Notes under the pieces: generated by a model
What the model saw: only the letters and a program-made list of their open reading frames with translations
Told to the model about the DNA's origin: nothing
The model's database searches: none
Part shown: piece after piece, positions 43,677-52,404 of the stretch
Position numbering within the stretch: position 1 is the first letter of the stretch
Layout: every line of letters starts with the position of its first letter
Source of the DNA: an uncultured Rhodobiaceae bacterium
GTDB lineage: Bacteria; Pseudomonadota; Alphaproteobacteria; Parvibaculales; Parvibaculaceae
Direction: 5' to 3'
Length of the DNA stretch: 58,012 bases
NCBI GenBank assembly: GCA_913057645.1
Contig: CAJXOU010000010.1
Span: 1 to 58,012, forward strand
Program-made: the position numbers and the translations under genes

Positions 43677-46600
43677 CATGCGCCGGGCCGCGCGAACCGG
43701 CCTTGCCGTCGCGATATCGGTCGCATGGGTGGCAGCCGGCAGTCCGCTCCGGGCGGAGCCCACCAACCCCGTGATTGTTGGCGACTCCGCCGGACTTGGG
43801 GCCGGGGCGGCGACGATAGGGTCCGTTTCGAACGGCCCCGGCACGGACATGACGATCGACCAGCATGCGGAGCGGGTCTTTATCGACTGGGCAAGCTTCA
43901 ATATCGGCGCGAGCGATAGCGTCAGTTTCCAGCAAGGCGGCAGTCAGTGGATCGCCGTCAACCGGGTGACCGGCGGTCTGGGCCCAACCACCATCGACGG
44001 CATGCTGACGGCCAACGGCCATGTCTGGATCATCGACCCGGCCGGTATTGCCTTCAGTTCCACCGCCGTGGTGGATGTCGGCGGATTGCTGGCCACGGCT
44101 TCGAACATCGATCCAGGCGATTTCCTGGCCGTTACGGACCTCGAGGACGAGACGGGCTTCACCTTTGCGTTCGGCGGAAACGACGGTGCCCGGGTCAGCA
44201 ATGCCGGGACGATCAACAGCAGCGGCCTTCTGGCGATGGTCGCGCCCCTCGTCGACAATTCGGGAACGCTCGAGTCTACCTATGGCGACGTTTTGCTTGG
44301 GGGGGCGAACGCCTTTCGCCTCAGCTTTACGCAAGTCGAGCGGCCCGCCGACGCCGACCATCAGACCGCCTTCGACGAACTTCTCGTCACGGATTTCATC
44401 ATCGAAACGCCGGTCACAAACGATCCCGTCCCCGGCAATGAAACCGTCCCGGTCACCAACACCGGTAACCTGACCGGCGCCAATGTCATCGTTTCCGCGG
44501 CAAGCGCGGGCGGTGGCGCCTTCATAAACATGGATGGTGTCGTCGAGGCGACCAGCATCGGCGACCAATCCGGTGATGTCGTTATTCTCGGCGGCGGTGA
44601 CTTCACCGACGGCGCAGCCGATGCAGCCAGCAGCGGAAGCGAGGCCATCCGGATCGAGAATGCCGATATTACGGCGGCCGGCGACTTCGTGGCGCAGGGC
44701 ACCGGCGTTTCCATAGAAAAAGGAACCGGGCCGGGCACGATCACGGCCGGGAGCTCGAGGATCGCGGCCACCAGTGGCGATGTGACCTCCGACACAAATC
44801 TCACCACCACCGGTGGAGGTATGGACATAAGCGCAAGCGGTCTTGTCTCCGTTGCCGCTCTCGACGCCTCGACAACGATCGATATCGAGGCCGCCGATGT
44901 CGATCTCGGCGGCGGCGTGGTTGCCGGCAGCACAATTGCCATGGAGGCAACGGCGGGCGACATCTCCGGTACCGATATCGACATCGAAGGCGCGAGCGTC
45001 GAACTGACCGGCCAGGTCACCGCCACCGACAGCGCCTCCATCGTCGCGACGACAGGCAATGCCACCCTCAACGACGACATGACCTCGACCGGCTCCATCC
45101 TGATCGGAGCGGCTTCCGGCAAGGTCACCGCAGCCGGGCTCGACGCGGACACGACGCTGAGCGTCACCGCCGGGGACATCGACCTCAACGGGACGGTGAC
45201 CGGAGGAGGAGCGGTCACCGTCGAAGCGACGGCGGGCGACATCTCGGGAACGGATATCGATATCGAAGGCGCAAGTGTCGAACTGACCGGCCCGGTCACC
45301 GCCACCGACAGCGCCTCCATCGTCGCGACGACAGGCGATGCCACCCTCAACGACGACCTCACCTCGACCGGCTCCATCCTGCTCGATGCAGCTTCCGGCA
45401 AGGTCACCGCCGCCGGGCTCGACGCGGCCACGACGCTGGGCGTCACCGCCGGGGACATCGACCTCAACGGGACGGTGACCGGAGGAGGAGCGGTAACCGT
45501 CGAAGCGACGGCGGGCGACATCTCGGGAACGGATATCGATATCGAAGGCGCAAGTGTCGAACTGACCGGCCCCGTCAACGCCACCGATAGCGCCGCCATC
45601 GTCGCGACGACAGGCGATGCCACCCTCAACGACGACATGACCTCGACAGGCTCCATTCTGATCGAGGCCGCGTCCGGCAAGGTGACGGCCGCTGGATTGG
45701 ACGCGGACACCACCCTTGGGCTGACCGCGGAAGACATCGATCTCAATGGCACGGTATTGGGGGGTGGGGCCGTAACGATGACCGCGACAGCCGGCAACAT
45801 TTCCGGAACGGATATCGATATCGGGGGCGCGAGCGTCGAGCTGACTGGCACAGTGGCGGCAACGGATAGCGCTTCGATCACGGCCACGACCGGCGATCTC
45901 ACCCTCAACAACGACATGACTTCGACGGGTTCGATCCTGCTGGAAGCCGCCGAAGGCAAAGCCACGACCGCGGGGCTGGAGGCCGACACCACGCTCGACA
46001 TCACCGCCGACGACATCGAGGTGACGGGCAACGCAACGGCCGGTGGGGTCCTCTCCATGGTCGCGGAGCTGCTCGGCATCAACCTGCAGGGTACCGTCGA
46101 AGCGGCAAGCATTTCCCTGGATGCGGAAGGGAATGTTACGGCGACCGGAACGATTACATCCACTGCCGGAGAGATCGGCATCGAAGCCGGGGGGGATACC
46201 GGCCTGGCCGCGCTGGACGCCGCCACTACGCTTGACGTCATTGCCGAAGACATCGACCTCAATGGCGCGGTCGCAGGCGGCGGGGCGGTCACAATTGAAG
46301 CGACCGCGGGAGATATCTCCGGTACCGACATCGATATTGAAGGTGCGAGCGTCGAGCTGACCGGTCCGGTCACAGCGACGGATAGCGCCTCCATCGTCGC
46401 GACGGCGGGCGACGCCACCCTCAACGACGACATGACCTCGACCGGCTCCATCCTGATCGAAGCGGCTTCCGGCAAGGTCACCGCCGCCGGGCTCGACGCG
46501 GACACGACGCTGGGCGTCACCGCCGGGGAGATCGACCTCAACGGGACGGTGACCGGAGGCGGAGCGGTCACCCTCGAAGCGACGGCGGGCGACATCTCGG

Positions 46601-48477
46601 GAACGGATATCGATATCGAAGGCGCAAGTGTCGAACTGACCGGCCCGGTCACCGCCACCGACAGCGCCTCCATCGTCGCAACGACAGGCGATGCCACCCT
46701 CAACGACGACATGACCTCGACCGGCTCCATCCTCATCGAAGCCACGGAAGGCAAGGTCACGACCGCGGGGCTCGACGCCGAGACCACGCTCGACATAACC
46801 GCCGACGACATCGAGGTGACGGACGTCGCAACGGCCGGCGGGGCCCTTGCGATGATTGCCGAACTGCTCGATATCGATCTCCAGGGAGCGGTCGAGGCGG
46901 CGAGCGTTTACCTCGAAGCTGCCCGGGACATAATGGCGGCCGACAGCATCACCGCAACGTCCGGCGCCATCGAAATCGAGGCCGGGGGTGAAGTGGGTCT
47001 GGTCTCTCTCGACGACGCGACGACGATCGACGTGACGGCGGCGGCGCTCGAGGTTTCCGGAGACGCATCCGCAAGCGGCGACGCAACGTTCCGGGCCATG
47101 ACCGGGGATGCAACGTTTGGCGGCAAGACGTCGTCTGCAAACGGCGATGTCCTTATCGAAGCCAAGCTCGGCCACGCAACGGCCGAAGACATCGAGAGCA
47201 AGCTCGACACAACCATAGTCGCGGGTGCCGTCAGTGTTCTCGGAGACATTGTCTCGATGGGTCAGGTGGCACTTCAGGCGCTGACGGGCAATGTCGACGT
47301 GCAGGGGTCGGTAACCGCCAATGGCGGCTTGCTCCTTCTGGAGGCTGGCCAGGGCGACGCCATCATCAACAGGATCGCTTCGCTCACCAACGTCAGCATC
47401 CTTGCGCTCGATCTCGACCTGTCAGGGTCGATCAGCGCCGGCGACGAAGTGCAACTCACTTCGCTCGATAGCGGAACGACAGTCGTACTCGGCGGCGACG
47501 GCGGGACGGGAACCGTTGTCCTGCGCAATCCGGCGGGTCTTACCATCGATGCGGATGAACTCTCCCGCATATCGACGGGGAAACTCAGGATCGATGCGGA
47601 AGCAAACGATGCTCTGCTGCTCGATGTCGACTTCACCGGCGCCACGCTCGGCGATCTTTCGGTCGGCGCAGACAACAGTTCGCAGATCATTGCCGCCGGA
47701 TCGGTGCAAGGGCTCGATGCGCTCACCCTCGGCTATGTCGACGGTGCCGACGACAGGCGTCCGGGACTGATCGTCGTCCCGGGAGAATTGGGGCAGGACA
47801 CGACGACCGGGCGGCTCGGCGCCGTTACCCTCAATTCTTCGCAGGACATCATCATCGGTCCGCAGGCATTCCAGGCCTTCTACCAAGCCGACGATCCCTC
47901 GCTCGCCTCGCTTGGCAAGTTGAACCCCGCGGCCTTCAAGGCCACCCGCAACCACATCTTCATTGCGGCGGACGACCTGAAGCTCTACGCCCCCGGCGAT
48001 ATCGTCCAGCTCAACACAGGCAGCGGTGTCGACGGCCGCGGCATCGTCTTCAAGGTGGCCGCTGTCGACGAAGGCGTGGTCAACCCTTCAGGCGACGGGC
48101 CCGAGAAGGTCGTTCTGTTCGGCGTGATAATTCGCGACGACGGCACCCGGGTGACGAGCTACTCGGCGGGCCTCGAGCCGCGCATCCTGTTTCCGGGCAC
48201 GACGGACGCGAACGGCAACGTCATCGAGGAACCACTCGAGAAATCGACGGACTACCGGTTCAATCTCTGCATCATCGGCGACCCGGTAAGCTGTTCGAAC
48301 GCGTTGCTGCGCGAAGCGGAGCCGACAGCAGGCGTGGCGGGAAGCGACCCCAATCCCTATGTCGCCGGGCCCGACCTCAGCTTCGACGATGACGACGACG
48401 ACCTCGATGGCGAGGGTGACCTAGGCGGCGTCGCCGCGACCGGCAATGAAAGCCTTTGGGGAGCCGGGGTCAGATGA
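43660..48477 (+). CDS. Filamentous-haemagglutinin-like exoprotein TpsA
   Basis: A 1605-residue secreted protein. A signal peptide (about residues 1-32, ending PLRAE) leads to the TPS/haemagglutination domain: TDMTIDQHAERVFIDWASFN, WIAVNRVTGGLGPTTIDGML, NGHVWIIDPAGIAFSSTAVV and DVGGLLATASNI. The centre (about residues 430-1070) holds near-identical repeats likely folding as beta-helix. The C-terminal end has a possible disulphide loop (CIIGDPVSC) and an acidic tail (six Asp) ending NESLWGAGVR. Start ATG at 43660 follows GAGAGG and overlaps the tpsB stop; the stop overlaps the CHAT gene start. It is secreted by TpsB. Ligand unknown. Confidence 0.9.
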   Translation: MSGPRDMRRAARTGLAVAISVAWVAAGSPLRAEPTNPVIVGDSAGLGAGAATIGSVSNGPGTDMTIDQHAERVFIDWASFNIGASDSVSFQQGGSQWIAVNRVTGGLGPTTIDGMLTANGHVWIIDPAGIAFSSTAVVDVGGLLATASNIDPGDFLAVTDLEDETGFTFAFGGNDGARVSNAGTINSSGLLAMVAPLVDNSGTLESTYGDVLLGGANAFRLSFTQVERPADADHQTAFDELLVTDFIIETPVTNDPVPGNETVPVTNTGNLTGANVIVSAASAGGGAFINMDGVVEATSIGDQSGDVVILGGGDFTDGAADAASSGSEAIRIENADITAAGDFVAQGTGVSIEKGTGPGTITAGSSRIAATSGDVTSDTNLTTTGGGMDISASGLVSVAALDASTTIDIEAADVDLGGGVVAGSTIAMEATAGDISGTDIDIEGASVELTGQVTATDSASIVATTGNATLNDDMTSTGSILIGAASGKVTAAGLDADTTLSVTAGDIDLNGTVTGGGAVTVEATAGDISGTDIDIEGASVELTGPVTATDSASIVATTGDATLNDDLTSTGSILLDAASGKVTAAGLDAATTLGVTAGDIDLNGTVTGGGAVTVEATAGDISGTDIDIEGASVELTGPVNATDSAAIVATTGDATLNDDMTSTGSILIEAASGKVTAAGLDADTTLGLTAEDIDLNGTVLGGGAVTMTATAGNISGTDIDIGGASVELTGTVAATDSASITATTGDLTLNNDMTSTGSILLEAAEGKATTAGLEADTTLDITADDIEVTGNATAGGVLSMVAELLGINLQGTVEAASISLDAEGNVTATGTITSTAGEIGIEAGGDTGLAALDAATTLDVIAEDIDLNGAVAGGGAVTIEATAGDISGTDIDIEGASVELTGPVTATDSASIVATAGDATLNDDMTSTGSILIEAASGKVTAAGLDADTTLGVTAGEIDLNGTVTGGGAVTLEATAGDISGTDIDIEGASVELTGPVTATDSASIVATTGDATLNDDMTSTGSILIEATEGKVTTAGLDAETTLDITADDIEVTDVATAGGALAMIAELLDIDLQGAVEAASVYLEAARDIMAADSITATSGAIEIEAGGEVGLVSLDDATTIDVTAAALEVSGDASASGDATFRAMTGDATFGGKTSSANGDVLIEAKLGHATAEDIESKLDTTIVAGAVSVLGDIVSMGQVALQALTGNVDVQGSVTANGGLLLLEAGQGDAIINRIASLTNVSILALDLDLSGSISAGDEVQLTSLDSGTTVVLGGDGGTGTVVLRNPAGLTIDADELSRISTGKLRIDAEANDALLLDVDFTGATLGDLSVGADNSSQIIAAGSVQGLDALTLGYVDGADDRRPGLIVVPGELGQDTTTGRLGAVTLNSSQDIIIGPQAFQAFYQADDPSLASLGKLNPAAFKATRNHIFIAADDLKLYAPGDIVQLNTGSGVDGRGIVFKVAAVDEGVVNPSGDGPEKVVLFGVIIRDDGTRVTSYSAGLEPRILFPGTTDANGNVIEEPLEKSTDYRFNLCIIGDPVSCSNALLREAEPTAGVAGSDPNPYVAGPDLSFDDDDDDLDGEGDLGGVAATGNESLWGAGVR
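44959..46869 (+). repeat. 93-residue (279-bp) tandem repeats inside TpsA
   Basis: The codons for GDISGTDIDIEGASVELTG recur at 44959, 45238, 45517, 45796, 46312 and 46591, exactly 279 bp apart except for one 516-bp step. Between the fourth and fifth copies lies a 237-bp variant block (46075-46311), which recurs after the sixth copy. The order is A-A-A-A-B-A-A-B, so A-A-B is a 795-bp super-repeat (the GADDIEVT codons at 46006 and 46801 are 795 bp apart). Copies 2, 3 and 6 are almost identical in DNA, including third codon positions, which points to recent duplication or gene conversion. Confidence 0.9.
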
Positions 48478-51400
48478 AAACCTGGAAACTCATCGCTCTC
48501 GCGCTTCTCATTCCACTGGTCGAAGGCTGCGTGAGCGTGCCGGTCGAGAAGTTTCCGGCTTCGCTCGACCTTGGCGCGAGCGCCGATGCGGAAACCTGCC
48601 GCGCGGTCCGGCGTGACGATATCGAGATCGCCGGGGGCGACGGCGCGCAATATGAACTCTTCTGCGGCAAGTGGCGAAAGGCCGCCGCCATTGTGCGGGT
48701 CCAGCCCGTGGAGGCGGCGGGACTTGACCGCAGTCTGTTGCAGGGGTGTATCCCCGAGGACGAGTTCGGCTCCGAGCAGGGAACGCTCATGCGCTGTCCG
48801 GGCGCGCAGTCGAGCGATCTCTTCCAGGATGTCGCCATAGAGATGGGCGGCGCGGAAAGCAACGTCCGCGCCCGCGGATTGCCGGGCGCCCTGCCCGCCA
48901 TGCAGCGGGCCGGTGCCGTACTCACCGGTGCCGAGCCACCGCAGGCGCTGTCCGAGGAAGAACTTGCCTTGCTGCCGGGTGTGCAGGCGATGCAGGACCA
49001 GGAGCTTTTGCGGCGGCGCGGGCATCAGCGCAATATCTCGTACTCATTCGCGTTGGCGGCTGAGGACTATGCGCAGGCGGTTGCGATTCAGGATGGACTG
49101 TTCGGCGGCGACGCGGCGCGGCGTGCGGATATCGCACTCGACCTTGCGCTCAATCTCAGCAATCAGGGCCGGTTCGCGGAAGCCGAGCGCCTGCTCGACG
49201 ACACGTCGAGTTCGCTCGGGTCGCAGACGACGGCATGGGTTCAGGACAAGATCGTCAACTATCGCGCCGTTCATTATCTGAACAAGGGAGACCATGCCGC
49301 CGCCCTTGCCGAGACCCGCCGGGATTTCGCAATCGATCTCGACGACGGAACGGTCGTGCTGACGCATGCCGATACGAACGACCTCAGCGTCATTACCGCC
49401 CGCGAAGCGGGGTACGTGAACCAGCGTGACGCCAACAGCGCGCCGCCGCTCTATTCGAACACCGAATTGCGGCCCGAGGTACGCGCCATCGTGCTCAAGG
49501 CACACCGGGCCTATGTACAAGCGGTCGCGCTTTCGTTCATGAAGCAGCCCGAGGCGGCGGATTCGCTGGACGAAGCCTCCACTCTCATCAACTCGGCACC
49601 CGCCGGGTCGGTCCTCTGGCTTGAAACGCTGGTGGAAGAAAAGCGCGCCCTCGACGCTCTCGACGCGGGCCGCGCCAGCGCGGCAATCGGCCGGTTGGAG
49701 GCGGTGCTCGCGAAATGGCGGAAGCAGGAGCCGCGCTCGCTTCTTACCGCGCGTTTCCTGACGAGCCTCGGGCGCGCGCGCCTTGCGGCGGGAGACGAGG
49801 CTGGCGCGCTTGCCGACTATCATGAGGCATTCGAACTCTATCTCGGAGTCGAAGGGTCTTTCGGCGTCTCACCCGACAATGCGGGCGAGTATCTGGCGCT
49901 TCTCGTTGAGGCCATCAACGGGAATGAGGGCAACGCCGCGCAACTCAAGGAGCGCTACATCCAGGCATTCGAAGCCGTTGTCGAACCCCGCGCGGCGGCG
50001 GCAATGGCACTCGCCTCGGCGCGCATCGGTTCGGATACCGCATCGGAAGAGATAAGGGCGCTTCAGGACGCCGAGCGCAAACTTGGCGACGCCTTGCAGA
50101 CGCTGCAGGCGGAAGCGGGCGTCGACGATCCGGAAAGGCTGGCCACGCTCGAGGCGGAAGCAAAAGCGGCGGAAGCAGCCGTTCTCGATGCCGAAGCGAA
50201 AGCGCGGCGCGCCGAGCCGGAATATATGCAACTCGTCAATCGCGGCGTTGCCACGGAAGACATCGCGACGACCCTCGCACCGAACGAAGCGCTGATCGCC
50301 TTTACCGCGACGCGCTCGGGCGGACTTGGCTACGCGATCTTCGGCGGCGAAACCCGTGTCTTCAAGACCGGGCTCACGCGCGAGAGCGCCGAGGCGCTTG
50401 TCCGGCGGCTTCGCGTCACCTTGCGAAGCCGGGCGGCGGGTGTTCCGCCGTACGGGATCGAACAGGCGCATGAACTCTTCGAGGGCATCTTCGGGCCCGT
50501 TCACGAGGAGCTCACCGCCAAGGGCATCGATACGATCATCTTTGCGCCGCGCGGCGTGATCGGCTCGGTTCCGCCCGCCATCCTCGTTTCCCGGCTGCCT
50601 GCGGACATCCGCGCGCCGCAGCGGACTCGCGACTACACCGATGTCGCGTTTCTCGCGACGGAGTTCAACTTCGCAAGCGCGCCGAGTGCAGCGAGTTTCG
50701 TCGCCGCGAGGCAGGCAGGGCCGGCGAAGTCGTCCGGAACCGTTACCGTTTTCGGACCACCCGTGCCGCCCAAGACATCCGCCGCATGGACGGAGGACTT
50801 CACGGCGCGCATGGTTGCGGAGGGACGTCCCGACCGCTGCGGAACACTCTTCCTTTCCGAAGATGCCCTGACGCGGCCCCTGACGCCGCTCGCGGGCGAT
50901 GTCGCTTCCCGATTCATTCGTACCGATGTCACGGGAGCGACGTTCACCGACAAAAGCACCCTTTCCAGCGACGACCTATCGGACCAGCAGGTGCTGGTTT
51001 TCGTGACGCATGGTTTCTTCGGTGATGGGTTCTGCATCACCGAACCGTCGCTCCTGACCTCGCTGGCTGAGGATGGCGGCGACGGCTTTCTCAGTGCGTC
51101 GGAAATTCTGGACCTGAAGCTCGACGCGGAACTGGTACTGCTCGCCGCCTGCGACACGGCGCGCGAAGCGGAAGGCGCCCAGGGCATCGCGGCGGTTTTC
51201 GACGGCGCCCAGCTCGACGGGCTGGTTCGCAGTTTCATCTATGCCGGCGCCCGGTCGGTGATGGCGACCCACTGGGTGGCGGACGACGCGGCTGCCGACC
51301 TTGTCGTCAGGCGCTTCTTTGCCAGTTCAAACGGTCTGGCGATCGACAATGCGCTCCGCACGGCGCAGATGTCGCTGATTGCCGAACAGAAGTTCAGCCA

Positions 51401-51488
51401 CCCCTACTACTGGGGGCCCTACGTCGTCATCGGCGATGCGAGCCGGCCGCTCATTCGCACAACCGGCAAGCTCACATCGGCCGAGTAA
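48474..51488 (+). CDS. CHAT-domain (caspase-fold) lipoprotein
   Basis: A 1004-residue protein with a lipoprotein signal (MKTWKLIALALLIPLVEGC, cysteine 19). The middle is helical, with TPR-like units such as AEDYAQAVAIQDGLFGGDAA and NLSNQGRFAEAERLLDDTSS. A coiled stretch rich in Glu/Ala follows (about residues 530-600). The C-terminal CHAT domain has the caspase-type dyad: His846 in VFVTHGFFGDG and Cys893 in VLLAACDTAREAEG, followed by SFIYAGARSVMATHWVADDA. Both catalytic residues are intact. Its ATG overlaps the TpsA stop, so it is the third gene of the TPS operon and probably sits on an envelope membrane facing the periplasm or surface. Confidence 0.88.
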   Translation: MKTWKLIALALLIPLVEGCVSVPVEKFPASLDLGASADAETCRAVRRDDIEIAGGDGAQYELFCGKWRKAAAIVRVQPVEAAGLDRSLLQGCIPEDEFGSEQGTLMRCPGAQSSDLFQDVAIEMGGAESNVRARGLPGALPAMQRAGAVLTGAEPPQALSEEELALLPGVQAMQDQELLRRRGHQRNISYSFALAAEDYAQAVAIQDGLFGGDAARRADIALDLALNLSNQGRFAEAERLLDDTSSSLGSQTTAWVQDKIVNYRAVHYLNKGDHAAALAETRRDFAIDLDDGTVVLTHADTNDLSVITAREAGYVNQRDANSAPPLYSNTELRPEVRAIVLKAHRAYVQAVALSFMKQPEAADSLDEASTLINSAPAGSVLWLETLVEEKRALDALDAGRASAAIGRLEAVLAKWRKQEPRSLLTARFLTSLGRARLAAGDEAGALADYHEAFELYLGVEGSFGVSPDNAGEYLALLVEAINGNEGNAAQLKERYIQAFEAVVEPRAAAAMALASARIGSDTASEEIRALQDAERKLGDALQTLQAEAGVDDPERLATLEAEAKAAEAAVLDAEAKARRAEPEYMQLVNRGVATEDIATTLAPNEALIAFTATRSGGLGYAIFGGETRVFKTGLTRESAEALVRRLRVTLRSRAAGVPPYGIEQAHELFEGIFGPVHEELTAKGIDTIIFAPRGVIGSVPPAILVSRLPADIRAPQRTRDYTDVAFLATEFNFASAPSAASFVAARQAGPAKSSGTVTVFGPPVPPKTSAAWTEDFTARMVAEGRPDRCGTLFLSEDALTRPLTPLAGDVASRFIRTDVTGATFTDKSTLSSDDLSDQQVLVFVTHGFFGDGFCITEPSLLTSLAEDGGDGFLSASEILDLKLDAELVLLAACDTAREAEGAQGIAAVFDGAQLDGLVRSFIYAGARSVMATHWVADDAAADLVVRRFFASSNGLAIDNALRTAQMSLIAEQKFSHPYYWGPYVVIGDASRPLIRTTGKLTSAE

Positions 51489-51492
51489 CGCA

Positions 51493-52404
51493 TCAGCCGT
51501 TTCCGCCGGGGCAGAGAGCGGCGGTGTCGCCCGAGGCGATCAGCGCCAGCGCGGTTTCCCGGTCGAGACCGGCATCGGGTGCGGCGGCGAGTTGTTGCGC
51601 TGCTTCGAAGGACCAGGTGTAGGGGTCTTCCGCCGCGATGCAGAACGCCTTGAGCATCGCGCCCGAATCCGCACCCATCCATGCCGGGATCGCGACGGTC
51701 GTCACTTCCGGCACATCCGTTACGGCTTCGAACCCGGTTTCCCGTGTACGGCCGTTCGCGTCCGAAACGGAAACCGAATAGCGGCCCGGCTCGATGTCGG
51801 TTGCAGGAAATACATAATCGTTCGTTTCAAGCGCCGTCATTTCGAAGGTCTGACCCGAGGGGCCGGTAACCTTCACATCGAAAGGCGCCTGTCCGCCGGC
51901 CCAACCGATCCAGAGCGGGCGGTTGCCCGAGCCGATCTGAGCGGACTCGGTTTCGAGATCGAGGAGCCCGAACTCGAACGGATCGGCGGAGCGCGCCAAT
52001 CCCTGACCGATGGTGCGTTCGCCGAGCGGAAGGAGGCGGTCTTCAAGCACTTCCGTCAGCGCTTCGCCCCCGGCACTCCCCGGCCCGACATTGTAGGCGA
52101 CGGGGCCGACGACCTCCGCCGGCGCGGTGCTGCCGGCGATGCCGAGCACGACCGCTTCGTTGGAGGTCTTGAGCTTCAGCACATCGCCGGTGCAGAGCGG
52201 CGCAAAGGCCGTCAGCTGCGCTTCTTCGCCGCCGCGCGCGAGCATGACATTGCCGCCATCGCCCTTGATGCTTTTCACGAAGGCGACGGTGGCGGAAGAA
52301 CACGGCGCAATCGCGGCAGCGGCACCACTGCTTCCGGCCGGCGCGGCAAGAACGATCGCCCCGAGAGCGAGCATCCACCTATTTGGCACGAGCTTTCTTT
52401 TCAC
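51493..52404 (-). CDS. FecR-like secreted protein
   Basis: A 303-residue exported protein. The signal peptide (MLALGAIVLAAPAGSSGAAA) is followed by a FecR-type beta domain: VKSIKGDGGNVMLARGGEEA, APLCTGDVLKLKTSNEAVVL. A second beta-sandwich-like part contains DVKVTGPSGQTFEMTALETN and DIEPGRYSVSVSDANGR. Four cysteines (PCSS, PLCTG, AFCIA, ALCPG) suggest two disulphides. Unlike classic FecR it has no transmembrane anti-sigma part, so it is more likely a binding or sensor accessory. It overlaps the CHASE2 gene by 26 bp and converges on the CHAT gene. Confidence 0.7.
   Translation of the reverse strand: MKRKLVPNRWMLALGAIVLAAPAGSSGAAAAIAPCSSATVAFVKSIKGDGGNVMLARGGEEAQLTAFAPLCTGDVLKLKTSNEAVVLGIAGSTAPAEVVGPVAYNVGPGSAGGEALTEVLEDRLLPLGERTIGQGLARSADPFEFGLLDLETESAQIGSGNRPLWIGWAGGQAPFDVKVTGPSGQTFEMTALETNDYVFPATDIEPGRYSVSVSDANGRTRETGFEAVTDVPEVTTVAIPAWMGADSGAMLKAFCIAAEDPYTWSFEAAQQLAAAPDAGLDRETALALIASGDTAALCPGGNG

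Noticed and set aside
44959-46869. Possible CRISPR array or satellite
   Set aside because: The 279-bp units are in frame, are coding, and encode beta-helix-like repeats. There are no short direct repeats with unique spacers.
43615-47175. Very long minus-strand open frame (over 1100 codons) opposite TpsA, and another at 44361-46811
   Set aside because: Both mirror the TpsA repeats. Repetitive GC-rich codons on the plus strand leave the other frames free of stops. The translated products are low-complexity and no start signals are visible.
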